A stretch of DNA of 64,000 bases from Anaeromicrobium sediminis (GTDB taxonomy: Bacteria; Bacillota; Clostridia; Peptostreptococcales; Thermotaleaceae), in the NCBI RefSeq assembly GCF_002270055.1, contig NZ_NIBG01000010.1, positions 94,990-158,989 on the forward strand, in the 5' to 3' direction. The notes under the pieces were generated by a model, which was not told the DNA's origin, made no database searches, and was given only the letters and a program-made list of their open reading frames with translations. The translations under genes were made by a program, and so were the position numbers. Below are positions 1 to 8,695 of the stretch, piece after piece. Each line of letters starts with the position of its first letter. Within the stretch, counting starts at the first letter, position 1.

Positions 1-172
1 TACACCTATAAAGTGAAATAAATTAAAAATTCTTGAGAGTGCGGAACATGACAACATCCTATGCTGCAAACAATTATGAATCTTCTACACCAAATATAAT
101 ATTCATAGCTTATACGGTCATAGTGACTTCACGATCAAGAATTTTTAATTTATTGAACTGAAATAGGTGCAC
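1..172. repeat. 170-bp palindromic (MITE-like) element
   Basis: Positions 17-36 and 135-154 are a perfect 20-bp inverted repeat. The similarity continues outward (ACACCTAT near base 2, ATAGGTGCA near base 164), so each arm is about 40 bp and the whole stretch could fold as one long imperfect hairpin. The interior has weaker symmetry (TATGAAT at 76 against ATTCATA at 103). No ORF is present. It could be a non-autonomous transposable element, or a structured RNA whose left edge is cut by the window. I did not find a second copy in the window. Confidence 0.55.
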
Positions 173-218
173 ATAAATTAAGTTTTCAATTATCATATCT
201 ATATATCCTTAATATTAA

Positions 219-253
219 ACAAAAAAAATAATCTTCCTTCTTTGGAAGATTAT
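219..253 (-). terminator. Rho-independent terminator of the 252-aa membrane protein gene
   Basis: Ten-bp perfect stem (228-237 with 244-253) and a 6-nt loop. On the minus strand it is followed by a run of U (A tract 219-228 on the plus strand). It lies just after the stop of the minus-strand gene. Confidence 0.85.
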
Positions 254-261
254 CTTTAGTA

Positions 262-1020
262 TTACTTATATATTTGTCTTTCTATTTCATCCACTGATCT
301 TTTATCAAATGGATTATTCATTAAAGCCGTTGCATACATAAATGGATATTCTGTCTTTAAGTATTCCATATATACTACCCATTCATAAGTAATTAGCTTG
401 TATATTCTTATAACATCACCTTTTAAATGTTCCTTATCTTTTTCTTTTATTTCATTCATACTTGATCTGAAATTAAGTTCTTCTTGTAGATGAAATACTG
501 CCTTTAATAAATCTGTAAAAGTATCATGTTCTAGCAAATAGGGATTTTGCATCATACCCATTAAAAAATTTCTATGGGAATTTAAAAATTCCTTTAACTC
601 CAAAAAATTAATTTTTTCTACGTCCACATCATATTCATAATCATCTGCTAAAGTTTTTAATTCTTTAAAAATCTCATCTTCACTGTCTTTATAAATTATT
701 AAACGCTCTCTTATCTTATCTATATTAGGATCTGCACTTATAAAATCCTTTAATACTTTTAATCCTAATTCACTAAAAAACAATCCTATTAGGGTATTTA
801 ATTTTTCCATTATCTTCATTTTTTCTTTTCTTTCAATGGCACCTTCAATTATTAATGTTACTAACAATACCTCTATTGGTATAAAAGCTACATGCTCAAA
901 ACTAAATACTAATATATGGTGCATATCTCTAAATGCTAAATAATGAAGAGTATATAAAATTAGAGATAGTCCTAGTAAACCAAATCCTAGTAAAACTTTT
1001 TCCTTATATTTTTCAAACAC
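262..1020 (-). CDS. Membrane protein of unknown function
   Basis: 252 aa. I do not recognise the family. Two hydrophobic segments near residues 10-28 and 38-58 are followed by a charged, helical, probably cytosolic domain of about 190 residues rich in Glu, Lys and Leu. The start is GTG at 1018-1020, placed after a good GGAGGGATAAT ribosome binding site. It ends in its own terminator. The gene upstream on the same strand (GH18) stops 77 nt before, so co-transcription is possible but not shown. The two-helix anchor with a cytosolic helical domain could suit a sensor or scaffold role. No catalytic motif was seen. Confidence 0.7.
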   Translation of the reverse strand: MFEKYKEKVLLGFGLLGLSLILYTLHYLAFRDMHHILVFSFEHVAFIPIEVLLVTLIIEGAIERKEKMKIMEKLNTLIGLFFSELGLKVLKDFISADPNIDKIRERLIIYKDSEDEIFKELKTLADDYEYDVDVEKINFLELKEFLNSHRNFLMGMMQNPYLLEHDTFTDLLKAVFHLQEELNFRSSMNEIKEKDKEHLKGDVIRIYKLITYEWVVYMEYLKTEYPFMYATALMNNPFDKRSVDEIERQIYK

Positions 1021-1097
1021 ATTATCCCTCCTCTATTGAAATTACCTATGTTAGTATAGCATGAAATTATTCACAAAGGCAAAAATTTAATTTTTAA

Positions 1098-2261
1098 CTA
1101 AAAAATAGATTGCATTCCTTGCCATACATCTAAATGAAATGGGGTTTTCACAGGGCTATAAAACTCTGGTATATTACCTATTCTCCAAATAGAGATTCCT
1201 CCTAAATCAAATTCATTTACTAGATTTATTTTTTCAAATACACTTCTCTTATCTTCATACCAAATTATATTTTTAGTTGAATCTTCCTTATTATAATAAC
1301 TTATATATGGACATTTAGCTTTCATATCATAAAAGATTATATTATCTAAGGAATTTCCCTTTTCAATTTCCTTCTCTATTCTTTCATAAATTTTTTCATA
1401 AGTAGGTTTAGATGAATAGGCTATATTATCATTTGTCTGTGTATATATATATCCATCTTTTATCTTCCATTGACTAGTACCAAAGTTTATTTGTAAAAGT
1501 ACTTTCTTTTTATCCTTTATTCCAGTTTCTTCATTTGTAATATACTCTAATGTTTTTCTTATATTCTCTATAGGAGCAAGGGCAGAATAAACCATCTCAG
1601 CCCTTTGTACCTGAATATTTTTAAAATCGTAATCATGGGCCATTACTATTACTTTGTCTGCTATTTCTCCTATAGTTTTATAATCATAGGACTCATACCA
1701 ATCACTTGAGGGCACCATCACATACAATTCCTTATTACTCTCAACTAATTTTGTTTTTAAATTTCTTAAAAAATTACAAAAGTTATCTTTTTCACTTTCT
1801 CTTAAATTTTCAAAATCTATTATTATACTACTAAAATTAATATTCTTCCCAGAAATATCATTTAAATTAATCTCACTAATAAGAATTTCTATAAGCTCAT
1901 CTTCCTTTTCTAAAATTTTATCTAAATTACTCTGAGCATACACATTAAGGCCAGTACTTATTTCATATTTACTAGCTATCTTTAAAGGCTCATCATAGCC
2001 ATATGGAATATAAAAATCATTATTATTTGTAGGTTTCATATTTAAGATTATGGAATCTGTTTCTTCATCATATGTTAATCTGCTCCATCCAAATCCTATG
2101 GAGTCCATATTTTTAATAGATTTATTCTTTTCCATGCTACTAAATTGATCATATGAATTTATAGCATAAAATCCATGAACGAACATATTTTCTTCCCCAT
2201 AGGAAAAATTAATGGATAGTCCAAAAACTAAAATAGTTATTAACATTATTTTTTTAATCAT
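1098..2261 (-). CDS. Secreted glycoside hydrolase family 18 protein
   Basis: 387 aa with a Sec signal peptide (charged MIKK, hydrophobic stretch to about residue 20, cleavage near YGE). The GH18 catalytic strand is seen as FSSIIIDFENL, giving D149-x-E151 with E151 as the expected acid. A later strand VMAHDYDF near 206-213 supplies the Tyr/Asp pair, and GGISIWRIG near the C-terminus is the closing barrel strand. The family cleaves beta-1,4-linked N-acetylglucosamine polymers; the Bacillus YaaH/YdhD relatives act on spore cortex. No LysM domain is present here. It is divergent from the chitin-binding-module gene at 2451, so the two may act on the same polymer. The exact substrate is inferred. 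Confidence 0.8.
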   Translation of the reverse strand: MIKKIMLITILVFGLSINFSYGEENMFVHGFYAINSYDQFSSMEKNKSIKNMDSIGFGWSRLTYDEETDSIILNMKPTNNNDFYIPYGYDEPLKIASKYEISTGLNVYAQSNLDKILEKEDELIEILISEINLNDISGKNINFSSIIIDFENLRESEKDNFCNFLRNLKTKLVESNKELYVMVPSSDWYESYDYKTIGEIADKVIVMAHDYDFKNIQVQRAEMVYSALAPIENIRKTLEYITNEETGIKDKKKVLLQINFGTSQWKIKDGYIYTQTNDNIAYSSKPTYEKIYERIEKEIEKGNSLDNIIFYDMKAKCPYISYYNKEDSTKNIIWYEDKRSVFEKINLVNEFDLGGISIWRIGNIPEFYSPVKTPFHLDVWQGMQSIF

Positions 2262-2450
2262 AGCATCCCCTACCTTCTTTTATTTTTCACATATAATAAT
2301 ACCATTTTTTAACAAGTTCAAAACAATTTTTTCTTTAAATTAGTTCAGTTTTAGAATTGTACAGTCACCTAGTTTTTTTAATTGTCACAAGCACAATTTG
2401 TAAAAGATATTATGGTATAAATACTTTTTTTATAGGAGGTAAGTATTATT

Positions 2451-3086
2451 ATGTTCCACTATAGTAACTCTCCCTATTGGAGGGCTTATAATAACCGTAA
2501 CATAACTAAAGCTGCAGTGTATGAAGATAATTTTTATTCCTTAGAAAACAATTGGGAAAAATGGAATCCTACTATGGCCTATCATGCCGGTTCTAAAGTA
2601 ACCTACAAGGGTAAAGTATATGAAGCTAAGTGGTGGACTAAAGGTGATATGCCCGATAAAAAAGTGGTTAATCCTTGGGAAACTCCTTGGCAATTAGTTA
2701 GTGAGGACTCTATCACTCCTGGTGAAGACAAAGGGAGCACAGGCACTGCCCAGTGGAATATTTCTCAAATTTACGTAGCAGGTGATAGAGCAACTTATAA
2801 TGGTAAAGTGTATGAGGCTAAATGGTGGACTCAAGGTGATGTGCCAGATAAAAAAGTTGCTAATCCTTGGGAAACTCCTTGGAAATTAGTTAATGGTGAC
2901 TCTATCGCTCCTGATGAAAAGGTTGGCCCAGGCCCTGCCAAGTGGGATAGTTCCCAAATTTACGTAGGTGGAGATAAAGTAGCTTATAATGGTAAAGTGT
3001 ATGAGGCTAAATGGTGGACTCAAGGTGATGTGCCAGATAAAAAAGTTGCTAATCCTTGGGAAACTCCTTGGAAATTAGTAAAATAG
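2451..3086 (+). CDS. Triple CBM5/12 (chitin-binding type) module protein
   Basis: 211 aa made almost entirely of three tandem carbohydrate-binding modules of the CBM5/12 type, starting near residues 38, 100 and 164. Each has W-x5-Y-x2-G-x3-Y-x-G-K-V-Y-E-A-K-W-W and ends NPWETPW-x-LV. The second and third are nearly identical in DNA as well as protein, so at least one duplication is recent. There is no catalytic domain and no classical signal peptide; the first 35 residues are polar and aromatic. The start follows ATAGGAGG. It is divergent from a GH18 gene, so it may act as a separate binding subunit for a chitin- or peptidoglycan-like polymer, or coat the spore. Export route unknown. Confidence 0.8.
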   Translation: MFHYSNSPYWRAYNNRNITKAAVYEDNFYSLENNWEKWNPTMAYHAGSKVTYKGKVYEAKWWTKGDMPDKKVVNPWETPWQLVSEDSITPGEDKGSTGTAQWNISQIYVAGDRATYNGKVYEAKWWTQGDVPDKKVANPWETPWKLVNGDSIAPDEKVGPGPAKWDSSQIYVGGDKVAYNGKVYEAKWWTQGDVPDKKVANPWETPWKLVK

Positions 3087-3128
3087 ATAAAAGGATGTGA
3101 AAAATTCACATCCTTTTATCTATTTTAC
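3078..3128 (+). terminator. Terminator overlapping the CBM gene stop codon
   Basis: A perfect 24-bp inverted repeat (3078-3101 with 3105-3128) with a 3-nt loop. The left arm includes the last codons and the TAG stop of the CBM5/12 gene. The U tract is weak (TATTTTACT), but the stem is exceptionally long. Confidence 0.75.
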
Positions 3129-3263
3129 TAAAGGACTTTTCCGTTTTTATTACAGTAAAGAACATTTTTCATGTGAAAAGAATAAAATATCTTATGTATA
3201 AGGTGAAACTTAATTGTAATAGAACTTTTTATAATTCCAACTTACTATAAAGGAGGTTTCCTT

Positions 3264-4496
3264 ATGGAGTTTATTAGAGATAATATAGCTGACAGATTTA
3301 GAGATAAAAGCTTTGATATAGCTAAGAGAGACTATAAGTTTATGAAGATAAAAAAAGCTAAAGCAGATATGAAAATGAAATACCCTAATATACCAATAAT
3401 TGATATGGGAGTAGGAGAGCCTGATAAACCAGCTCATAAAAGTATATGTGACATACTTTCTTTAGAATGTCCCAAAAGTGAAAATAGATTTTATTCAGAT
3501 AATGGTATACCAGAGTTTCAAAGAGCTGCTGCAAATTATTTGAATAATTTGTTTGGAATTAAAAACATTGATCCCAAAAGGGAAATACTACACGGTATAG
3601 GTGCAAAGTCTATTTTGTCCATACTCCCCTTATGTTTTATTAATCCAGGAGATATAACTATTACTACTATTCCTAGTTATCCTATTATTTCCACTCACAC
3701 TAAATATTTAGGAGGAGTTGTATACGGTCTTCCCTTAACTCGTGGAAATAATTTTTATCCAGATTTTTCAAATATTCCAAACATAATTCTTCATAGGTCT
3801 AAGCTCTTATATATTAACTACCCTAACAATCCTACAGGTCAAGTTCCCACAGAAGAATTTTATAAAAGGGTCATTGATTTTGCCCATAGGTACAAAATAA
3901 TAGTAGTTGCAGATTCTACTTATGCTCCCCTTACCTTTGATGGAGAAAAGCCCCTTAGCTTCTTATCATTAGATGGTGCAAAGGAAGTTGGAGTGGAAAT
4001 TCACTCTTTATCTAAAGCTTTCAATATGACTGGTTGGAGACTGGCATTTTTAGCTGGTAATAAACAAATTATAGATATATACGCTAATGTAAAAGCAAAT
4101 TCAGATTCAGGTCAATTTAGGGCAATTCAAAAGGCAGGAGTTTATGCACTAAATAATTATCACCTTATAGATGAAAATTCTAAGCGTTACTCTAGACGAT
4201 TTGATTTACTTGTAAATGCTCTAGATGAAATAGGATTTCCAGTAAGCAAGCCTAAAGCAACCTTCTATCTATATGTGCCTATTCCAAAGGGAACTGCCGA
4301 TGGAAAAATATTTAAAGACGCAGAAGATTTCTCATTGTATCTATTAGAAAAAAGCATGATATGTACTGTTCCTTGGAATATACCAGAACCCTATGTAAGA
4401 TTTTCTGTAACCTTTGAAGCCGACAATGAAGAGGAAGAAATAAATACTATTAATGAGTTGAAAAATAGATTAAAAAAATTGAAATTAGTATTCTAA
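3264..4496 (+). CDS. dapL: LL-diaminopimelate aminotransferase-like PLP enzyme
   Basis: 410 aa, the usual length of DapL. A class I/II aminotransferase fold is shown by DMGVGEPDKP (47-56), NYPNNPTG (185-192), the D217 region VVADSTYAPL, and the PLP lysine K251 in SLSKAFNMTGWR. DapL converts tetrahydrodipicolinate and glutamate to LL-2,6-diaminopimelate in one step, for lysine and peptidoglycan synthesis, and is common in anaerobic Firmicutes. The start follows AAAGGAGG. The gene stands alone with its own terminator. Clostridia carry several paralogues of this family, so a different amino acceptor cannot be excluded; the DapL call rests on overall resemblance, not on substrate residues I could verify. 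Confidence 0.7.
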   Translation: MEFIRDNIADRFRDKSFDIAKRDYKFMKIKKAKADMKMKYPNIPIIDMGVGEPDKPAHKSICDILSLECPKSENRFYSDNGIPEFQRAAANYLNNLFGIKNIDPKREILHGIGAKSILSILPLCFINPGDITITTIPSYPIISTHTKYLGGVVYGLPLTRGNNFYPDFSNIPNIILHRSKLLYINYPNNPTGQVPTEEFYKRVIDFAHRYKIIVVADSTYAPLTFDGEKPLSFLSLDGAKEVGVEIHSLSKAFNMTGWRLAFLAGNKQIIDIYANVKANSDSGQFRAIQKAGVYALNNYHLIDENSKRYSRRFDLLVNALDEIGFPVSKPKATFYLYVPIPKGTADGKIFKDAEDFSLYLLEKSMICTVPWNIPEPYVRFSVTFEADNEEEEINTINELKNRLKKLKLVF

Positions 4497-4502
4497 TAAT
4501 AT

Positions 4503-4540
4503 GGGAATGTGGACCAAGTCCACATCCCTATTTTTTACGA
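4503..4540 (+). terminator. Terminator after the aminotransferase gene
   Basis: Stem GGGAATGTGGA / TCCACATCCC (4503-4528) followed by TATTTTTTA. Confidence 0.85.
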
Positions 4541-4610
4541 ATGACCCCTTGACAAAAGATCATATATGATTTTTACTTATTAAGTAACTAGTTTATGAGG
4601 AGGTTAAAAC

Positions 4611-5321
4611 ATGGATCCTAAAATAATATTTGAAGATAAGAATATAATAGTAGCTGAAAAACCACCTAAAGTACCTTGTCAAGATGATAAGAGTATGGAC
4701 GAAAGTCTTCTTTCCATACTTAGAGAACACATAAAGAAAAATAATCCCCAACTAAAGAAAGTTTATTTAGAAATTGTCCATAGATTAGACAGGCCTGTAG
4801 GTGGAATTATGGTCTTTCCAAAGACGAGGGAATCTAATCAAAATTTATCTAGACAAATTTCAGGTAGATCCTTTAGAAAAGATTATTTAGCCATAGTTTG
4901 TGGAAATCCAGCTGAAGAATCTAATGAATTAATAGATTATCTTAAAAAATTAAAAACTACTAATATGAGTAAGGTCACTAAGGAAGATGATCCTAATGGT
5001 AAAAAGGCCGTATTGGAATACAAGGTAATTGACACAATGGATACAGAAGAATTTGGTCCTTTAAGTTTATTACATATAAAATTAAAGACAGGTCGACATC
5101 ATCAAATAAGAGTTCAATTATCCCACGCAGGTTTTCCACTTTGGGGAGATACTAAGTATAATAAGGAATTTGTGAAAAGAAAAGATTGGTCTCAAATCGC
5201 CCTATGGGCTTACAAGCTAAATTTTAAACATCCTGTTAAAAAGGGGTTTGTAAATGTGAGTACACTACCAGGAGATGTTTATCCATGGAATATATTTGAT
5301 ATTGAAAAAAAGTTATCTTAA
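4611..5321 (+). CDS. RluA-family pseudouridine synthase
   Basis: 236 aa. The catalytic motif is EIVHRLDRPVGG with the essential Asp at residue 60. Other family blocks are KPPKVPCQD (near 18) and LKTGRHHQIRVQLSH (near 160). There is no N-terminal S4 RNA-binding domain, so it is the short form seen in many Firmicutes, acting on rRNA or tRNA uridines; the target position cannot be told. Strong TGAGGAGG ribosome binding site. The terminator stem begins inside the last codons. Confidence 0.85.
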   Translation: MDPKIIFEDKNIIVAEKPPKVPCQDDKSMDESLLSILREHIKKNNPQLKKVYLEIVHRLDRPVGGIMVFPKTRESNQNLSRQISGRSFRKDYLAIVCGNPAEESNELIDYLKKLKTTNMSKVTKEDDPNGKKAVLEYKVIDTMDTEEFGPLSLLHIKLKTGRHHQIRVQLSHAGFPLWGDTKYNKEFVKRKDWSQIALWAYKLNFKHPVKKGFVNVSTLPGDVYPWNIFDIEKKLS

Positions 5322-5337
5322 TCTAGATAACTTTTTT
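5305..5337 (+). terminator. Terminator overlapping the stop of the RluA gene
   Basis: Stem of 13 bp (AAAAAAGTTATCT / AGATAACTTTTTT) with the TAA stop codon in its loop and a U run at its end. Confidence 0.85.
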
Positions 5338-5395
5338 GTGTTCTTCATTATATTTATAGATATTATACATTTATCATATGCGTAGTTTGTCTATA

Positions 5396-5572
5396 TTATA
5401 TAACCTCTTTCATTTCTAAATCTTCATACTCATCTAAAATGAATTTATTTAATGCCTTTGCCAATCCGTCCTCACCATTTGTATCCGTAGTAAAATTAGC
5501 CACTTTTTTAACTTTTTCTACACCATTTTCCATGGCAATTCCTAAGCCTGCAAATTCAATCATTCTCAAATG
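5396..5572 (-). pseudogene. C-terminal remnant of a Cof-type HAD-IIB hydrolase
   Basis: On the minus strand the last 58 or so codons of a Cof-type haloacid-dehalogenase phosphatase can be read: MIEFAGLGIAMENG, then VANFTTDTNGEDGLAKAL, ending at TAA (5396-5398). In intact enzymes this follows GDxxND-x-x-MI, whose Asp residues bind Mg2+. Here the frame loses similarity just upstream of MIEFAG and hits a stop at 5588-5590, so the catalytic core is gone. No ribosome binding site is present. The rest of the 5338-5743 interval shows no other gene; 5640-5740 probably holds the sortase promoter. Confidence 0.8.
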
Positions 5573-5743
5573 AAAAAATTTCTTATATTATACTTTCCAT
5601 TGATATCATTTTTAAATGAATTTCATATAATTTAATAACTAGTAAAAGTAAAATACTCATTTTTAATATTTAGAGGTAGATTTTTCACACGCTACCCCCA
5701 AAATAATACTTATCTTCACTATCAATTAAAGAGGCGGTTTACT

Positions 5744-6418
5744 ATGAATTTTAAGCTTATAAAAAAATCTATTATAAATAATCTCCTTATTATTTTAGGT
5801 ATCTTTATGCTTATTATTTCTTTTTGCCATTTAAACAAATGGCGATTTTCCCAAAATGAATTTGTTGCTAAAAATGAAAAGAAAGACAGTGAGAATATAC
5901 CCACAATCCAACCTGTAAAGGATGAAAGTTCTATAAATATTCATGAAAAAACTATGATTGATCATGAGACAGATCATAACATTTCCCCTATAAAAAGAGA
6001 CAACTATGAAGATGGTATGATGATTATTCATATTCCAAAACTCAATATTCGCGCAGGCGTCATAAAAGGCACTTCAAAACCCCAATTAAAAAAAGGTCCA
6101 GGACTATATGAAAAAAGTCCTCTTGTCACTGAAGAAAATGGAAACATATGTATTGCTGGTCATAGAACAACCTATGGTGCTTGGTTTAGAAATATAGATA
6201 AGCTTGACAAAGAGGACGAAATCCATATTGACTTTAATGGTTTTACATACCTTTATAAAGTTGAAAAGGTATTTTCAGTAAATAAGAAAGAATGGTCAAT
6301 TACTGAACCAACTGGATATTCTGCACTTACACTTACAACATGTCATCCTCCAGGTTCTGCAAGAGAACGGCTAGTTGTTAGAGGCAAACTTGAAAAAATC
6401 CATAAGATATACGAATGA
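5744..6418 (+). CDS. Sortase (class D/E-like transpeptidase)
   Basis: 224 aa. One N-terminal membrane anchor (about residues 10-28) and a linker rich in charged residues precede the sortase barrel from about 90. The catalytic triad is visible: His140 in CIAGHRTTYG, Cys200 in TLTTCHPPG, and Arg207 or Arg209 in SARERLVV. Sortases cleave an LPxTG-type signal between Thr and Gly and link the protein to peptidoglycan or to a pilin. The gene directly downstream encodes a protein ending in an LPFTG sorting signal, so this is very likely a dedicated enzyme-substrate pair in one operon (98-nt gap, no terminator). The class is not settled by inspection. Confidence 0.9.
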   Translation: MNFKLIKKSIINNLLIILGIFMLIISFCHLNKWRFSQNEFVAKNEKKDSENIPTIQPVKDESSINIHEKTMIDHETDHNISPIKRDNYEDGMMIIHIPKLNIRAGVIKGTSKPQLKKGPGLYEKSPLVTEENGNICIAGHRTTYGAWFRNIDKLDKEDEIHIDFNGFTYLYKVEKVFSVNKKEWSITEPTGYSALTLTTCHPPGSARERLVVRGKLEKIHKIYE

Positions 6419-6516
6419 TTCTATATTTGATTGTTATTGAGCGGGGGTGTATAAGGTTAATGGGGTAGATAGTGTATTTATGATTATGATTTCTTAGAAA
6501 AGATGGAGGTGTCGGA

Positions 6517-8553
6517 TTGAAGAATTTTCTAAAAAGGACAGGAGTTTTATTCCTAATCTTTGCACTAATGTTTGTAGGGGTTTTTACAAGTAACAATTTT
6601 AAGGTTTTTGCAAATGATGAAGAAACAGTATCGCAATTCGTTTATGAAGAACCAGAAGAACCGGAACCAGAAGACCCAAACCCATCAATAGAATTAATAA
6701 AGGAAGTAAATGCTAGTGTAGCTAAGCCAGGTGAAACTGTAACGTATACATTTATAGTAAGGAATACAGGGAATATGGATTTGATTGAATTAGAGCTAGA
6801 AGATAGTATGGTTCAAAATGAACTAGGAACTAAAGCTCAAATAGGAGATTTAGGAGTAGGTAAAGAAAAAACTATAACCGCTGACTATACAATACCAGAT
6901 TATTGGTCAGGAAAACTTACAAATACAGCTACCGTAACAGGTAAAGATGAATTCCGTGATTTTGATGTGAAAGATGAATACACAGCAGAATTGACAGTAG
7001 AAGTAATCAAGTTAACAAAAACAGTAAATACTAGTGAAGTTAAACCAGGAGAAACAGTAACTTATACATTTGTTATTAAAAATCTAGGACAATATGAAAT
7101 ATGGAATGTAAAACTCACAGACCCTATGTTACAAAACGAAATAGATGAAAAAATAGGTTCTCAGACCAATTGTAGTATAGAAAAGCAAGGCCAAAAAACC
7201 ATAGAAGTTCAATATAAAGTACCAGAAAATACCCCAACAGGAAAAATCCCAAATACAGCCACAGTAACAGGATATTACTATGAGGGCGACGAAGTAACAG
7301 CTGAAGACACAGCTGAATTAACAGTACTAGAAATACATCCAGAAATAAAATTAACAAAAACAGTAGATCCTAGTGAAGCTAAGGTAGAGGCTACAGTAAC
7401 ATATGAATTTTTAGTAGAAAATATAGGAGATGTCCCATTAGATAATGTTGTTGTAACAGATCCAATGTTTGGAGACAACTGGTGTTACTCAGTAGGTTCG
7501 TTGGGATTAGATGGAAGTGATGACTTTACACAGTCATATACTATACCAACAGGTACACAGGCAGGCACAATTACCAATACAGCCACAGCTAAAGGATCCT
7601 ATGGAGGTCGTGATGCAGAAGCTACTGCCACAACAGACTTAACAATAATAGAGGAACATCCGGCAATAGAATTAATAAAGACAGTAGATCCTAGTGAAGC
7701 TGAGGCAGGGGATAAAGTAACTTATAACTTTGTAGTAAAAAATATAGGAGATATATCATTAATGGATGTAGTAGTAACAGACCCAATGTTTGGCGCTGAT
7801 TGGGAACATCCAGTAGGCATACTAGGCTTAGGAGAAAATAAAACCTATGAGTTTACACATAAATATACTATACCAGCAGGTACACAGGACGGCCAACTTC
7901 CCAATACAGCCACAGCAAAGGGCTGGTATGGAGAAAGTGATACTGATGTGGTAGCTGATGATGATGATGCAGTATTAACTATAAAAGTAGATAATCCCCC
8001 TCCTCCTAAAAAGAAACGTAAGCCTCGTATAGAGTTAACAAAGGATGTAACACCAAATAAAGCTAAGGCAGGAGCAGAAGTAACATACAAATTTACAGTA
8101 AAAAATTCAGGAAATGTATCATTAACAGATGTAGTAGTAACAGATCCAATGTTTGGAGAAAACTGGAGTTATGAAATAGACAGCCTTGAAAGATATGAGA
8201 AAAAAGAATTCACAATACCATATACAGTCCCTGAAGATGCTAAGGCAGGCAAAATTGAAAATACTGCTCTAGTAGAGAGTCTATATAAAAGTAGGATAAT
8301 AACAGATACAGCATCAGCTGAATTAATTGTATATGAAGAAATTATTGAACCTGTACCAGAGCCTATACCTGAACCTACACCAGAACCTGTACCTGAACCT
8401 ATACCTGAACCTACACCAGAACCTGTACCTGAACCTATACCTGAACCTATACCTGATTTGCCATTTACAGGTGGATTGGTGGAACCTGAATTATTCGGTG
8501 CCAGTATAGGGGGATTATTAATACTATATAGTATACTAAGACGCAAAAAATAG
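6517..8553 (+). CDS. LPFTG-anchored surface protein with five DUF11-like repeats
   Basis: 678 aa. Start is TTG at 6517, set by the GATGGAGGTG ribosome binding site. A signal peptide covers residues 1-33. Five repeats of about 110 residues follow (near 58, 166, 277, 385 and 505), each opening with I-x-L-x-K-x-V and V-T-Y-x-F-x-V-x-N-x-G and containing a T-D-P-M block. This is the DUF11/DUF7507 type of Ig-like stalk. A Pro-Glu wall-spanning stretch (about 610-645) is built from EPxPEPIP units. The sorting signal is LPFTG at 648, then a hydrophobic helix and RRKK. The neighbouring sortase is the likely anchoring enzyme. Role: probably a surface stalk or adhesin; no ligand-binding head was recognised. 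Confidence 0.9.
   Translation: MKNFLKRTGVLFLIFALMFVGVFTSNNFKVFANDEETVSQFVYEEPEEPEPEDPNPSIELIKEVNASVAKPGETVTYTFIVRNTGNMDLIELELEDSMVQNELGTKAQIGDLGVGKEKTITADYTIPDYWSGKLTNTATVTGKDEFRDFDVKDEYTAELTVEVIKLTKTVNTSEVKPGETVTYTFVIKNLGQYEIWNVKLTDPMLQNEIDEKIGSQTNCSIEKQGQKTIEVQYKVPENTPTGKIPNTATVTGYYYEGDEVTAEDTAELTVLEIHPEIKLTKTVDPSEAKVEATVTYEFLVENIGDVPLDNVVVTDPMFGDNWCYSVGSLGLDGSDDFTQSYTIPTGTQAGTITNTATAKGSYGGRDAEATATTDLTIIEEHPAIELIKTVDPSEAEAGDKVTYNFVVKNIGDISLMDVVVTDPMFGADWEHPVGILGLGENKTYEFTHKYTIPAGTQDGQLPNTATAKGWYGESDTDVVADDDDAVLTIKVDNPPPPKKKRKPRIELTKDVTPNKAKAGAEVTYKFTVKNSGNVSLTDVVVTDPMFGENWSYEIDSLERYEKKEFTIPYTVPEDAKAGKIENTALVESLYKSRIITDTASAELIVYEEIIEPVPEPIPEPTPEPVPEPIPEPTPEPVPEPIPEPIPDLPFTGGLVEPELFGASIGGLLILYSILRRKK
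8343..8456 (+). repeat. Short tandem repeats encoding the Pro-Glu wall-spanning region
   Basis: Tandem 6- to 42-bp units of the form CCTGAACCTATA / CCAGAACCTGTA encode EPxP steps inside the surface protein. Such tracts change length easily by slippage. An alternative-frame ORF over them is a by-product of the repeat. Confidence 0.8.
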
Positions 8554-8564
8554 TCATGAAATTT

Positions 8565-8600
8565 AAAAACTTCTGATGTTTTTCATCAGAAGTTTTTATT
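8565..8600 (+). terminator. Terminator of the sortase-surface protein operon
   Basis: Stem AAAAACTTCTGATG / CATCAGAAGTTTTT with a TTTTT loop and U-rich end. Confidence 0.9.
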
Positions 8601-8661
8601 CTTTTTATGTATCAATACTGTGGCAAGTTATTCCCAATTCTCTGATTTTATAATTATAGAG

Positions 8662-8688
8662 CAAAAAAATACCACCCTCTTAGGTGGC
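8662..8688 (-). terminator. Terminator of the 63-aa membrane protein gene
   Basis: Minus-strand stem GCCACC / GGTGGT followed by ATTTTTTT, directly after the stop codon of the small gene. Confidence 0.75.
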
Positions 8689-8695
8689 TTATCCT

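Noticed and set aside
8169-8546. 125-aa minus-strand ORF with GSGIGSGTGSG repeats
   Set aside because: Reverse complement of the EPxPEP tract of the surface protein gene; the repeat gives an artificial open frame.
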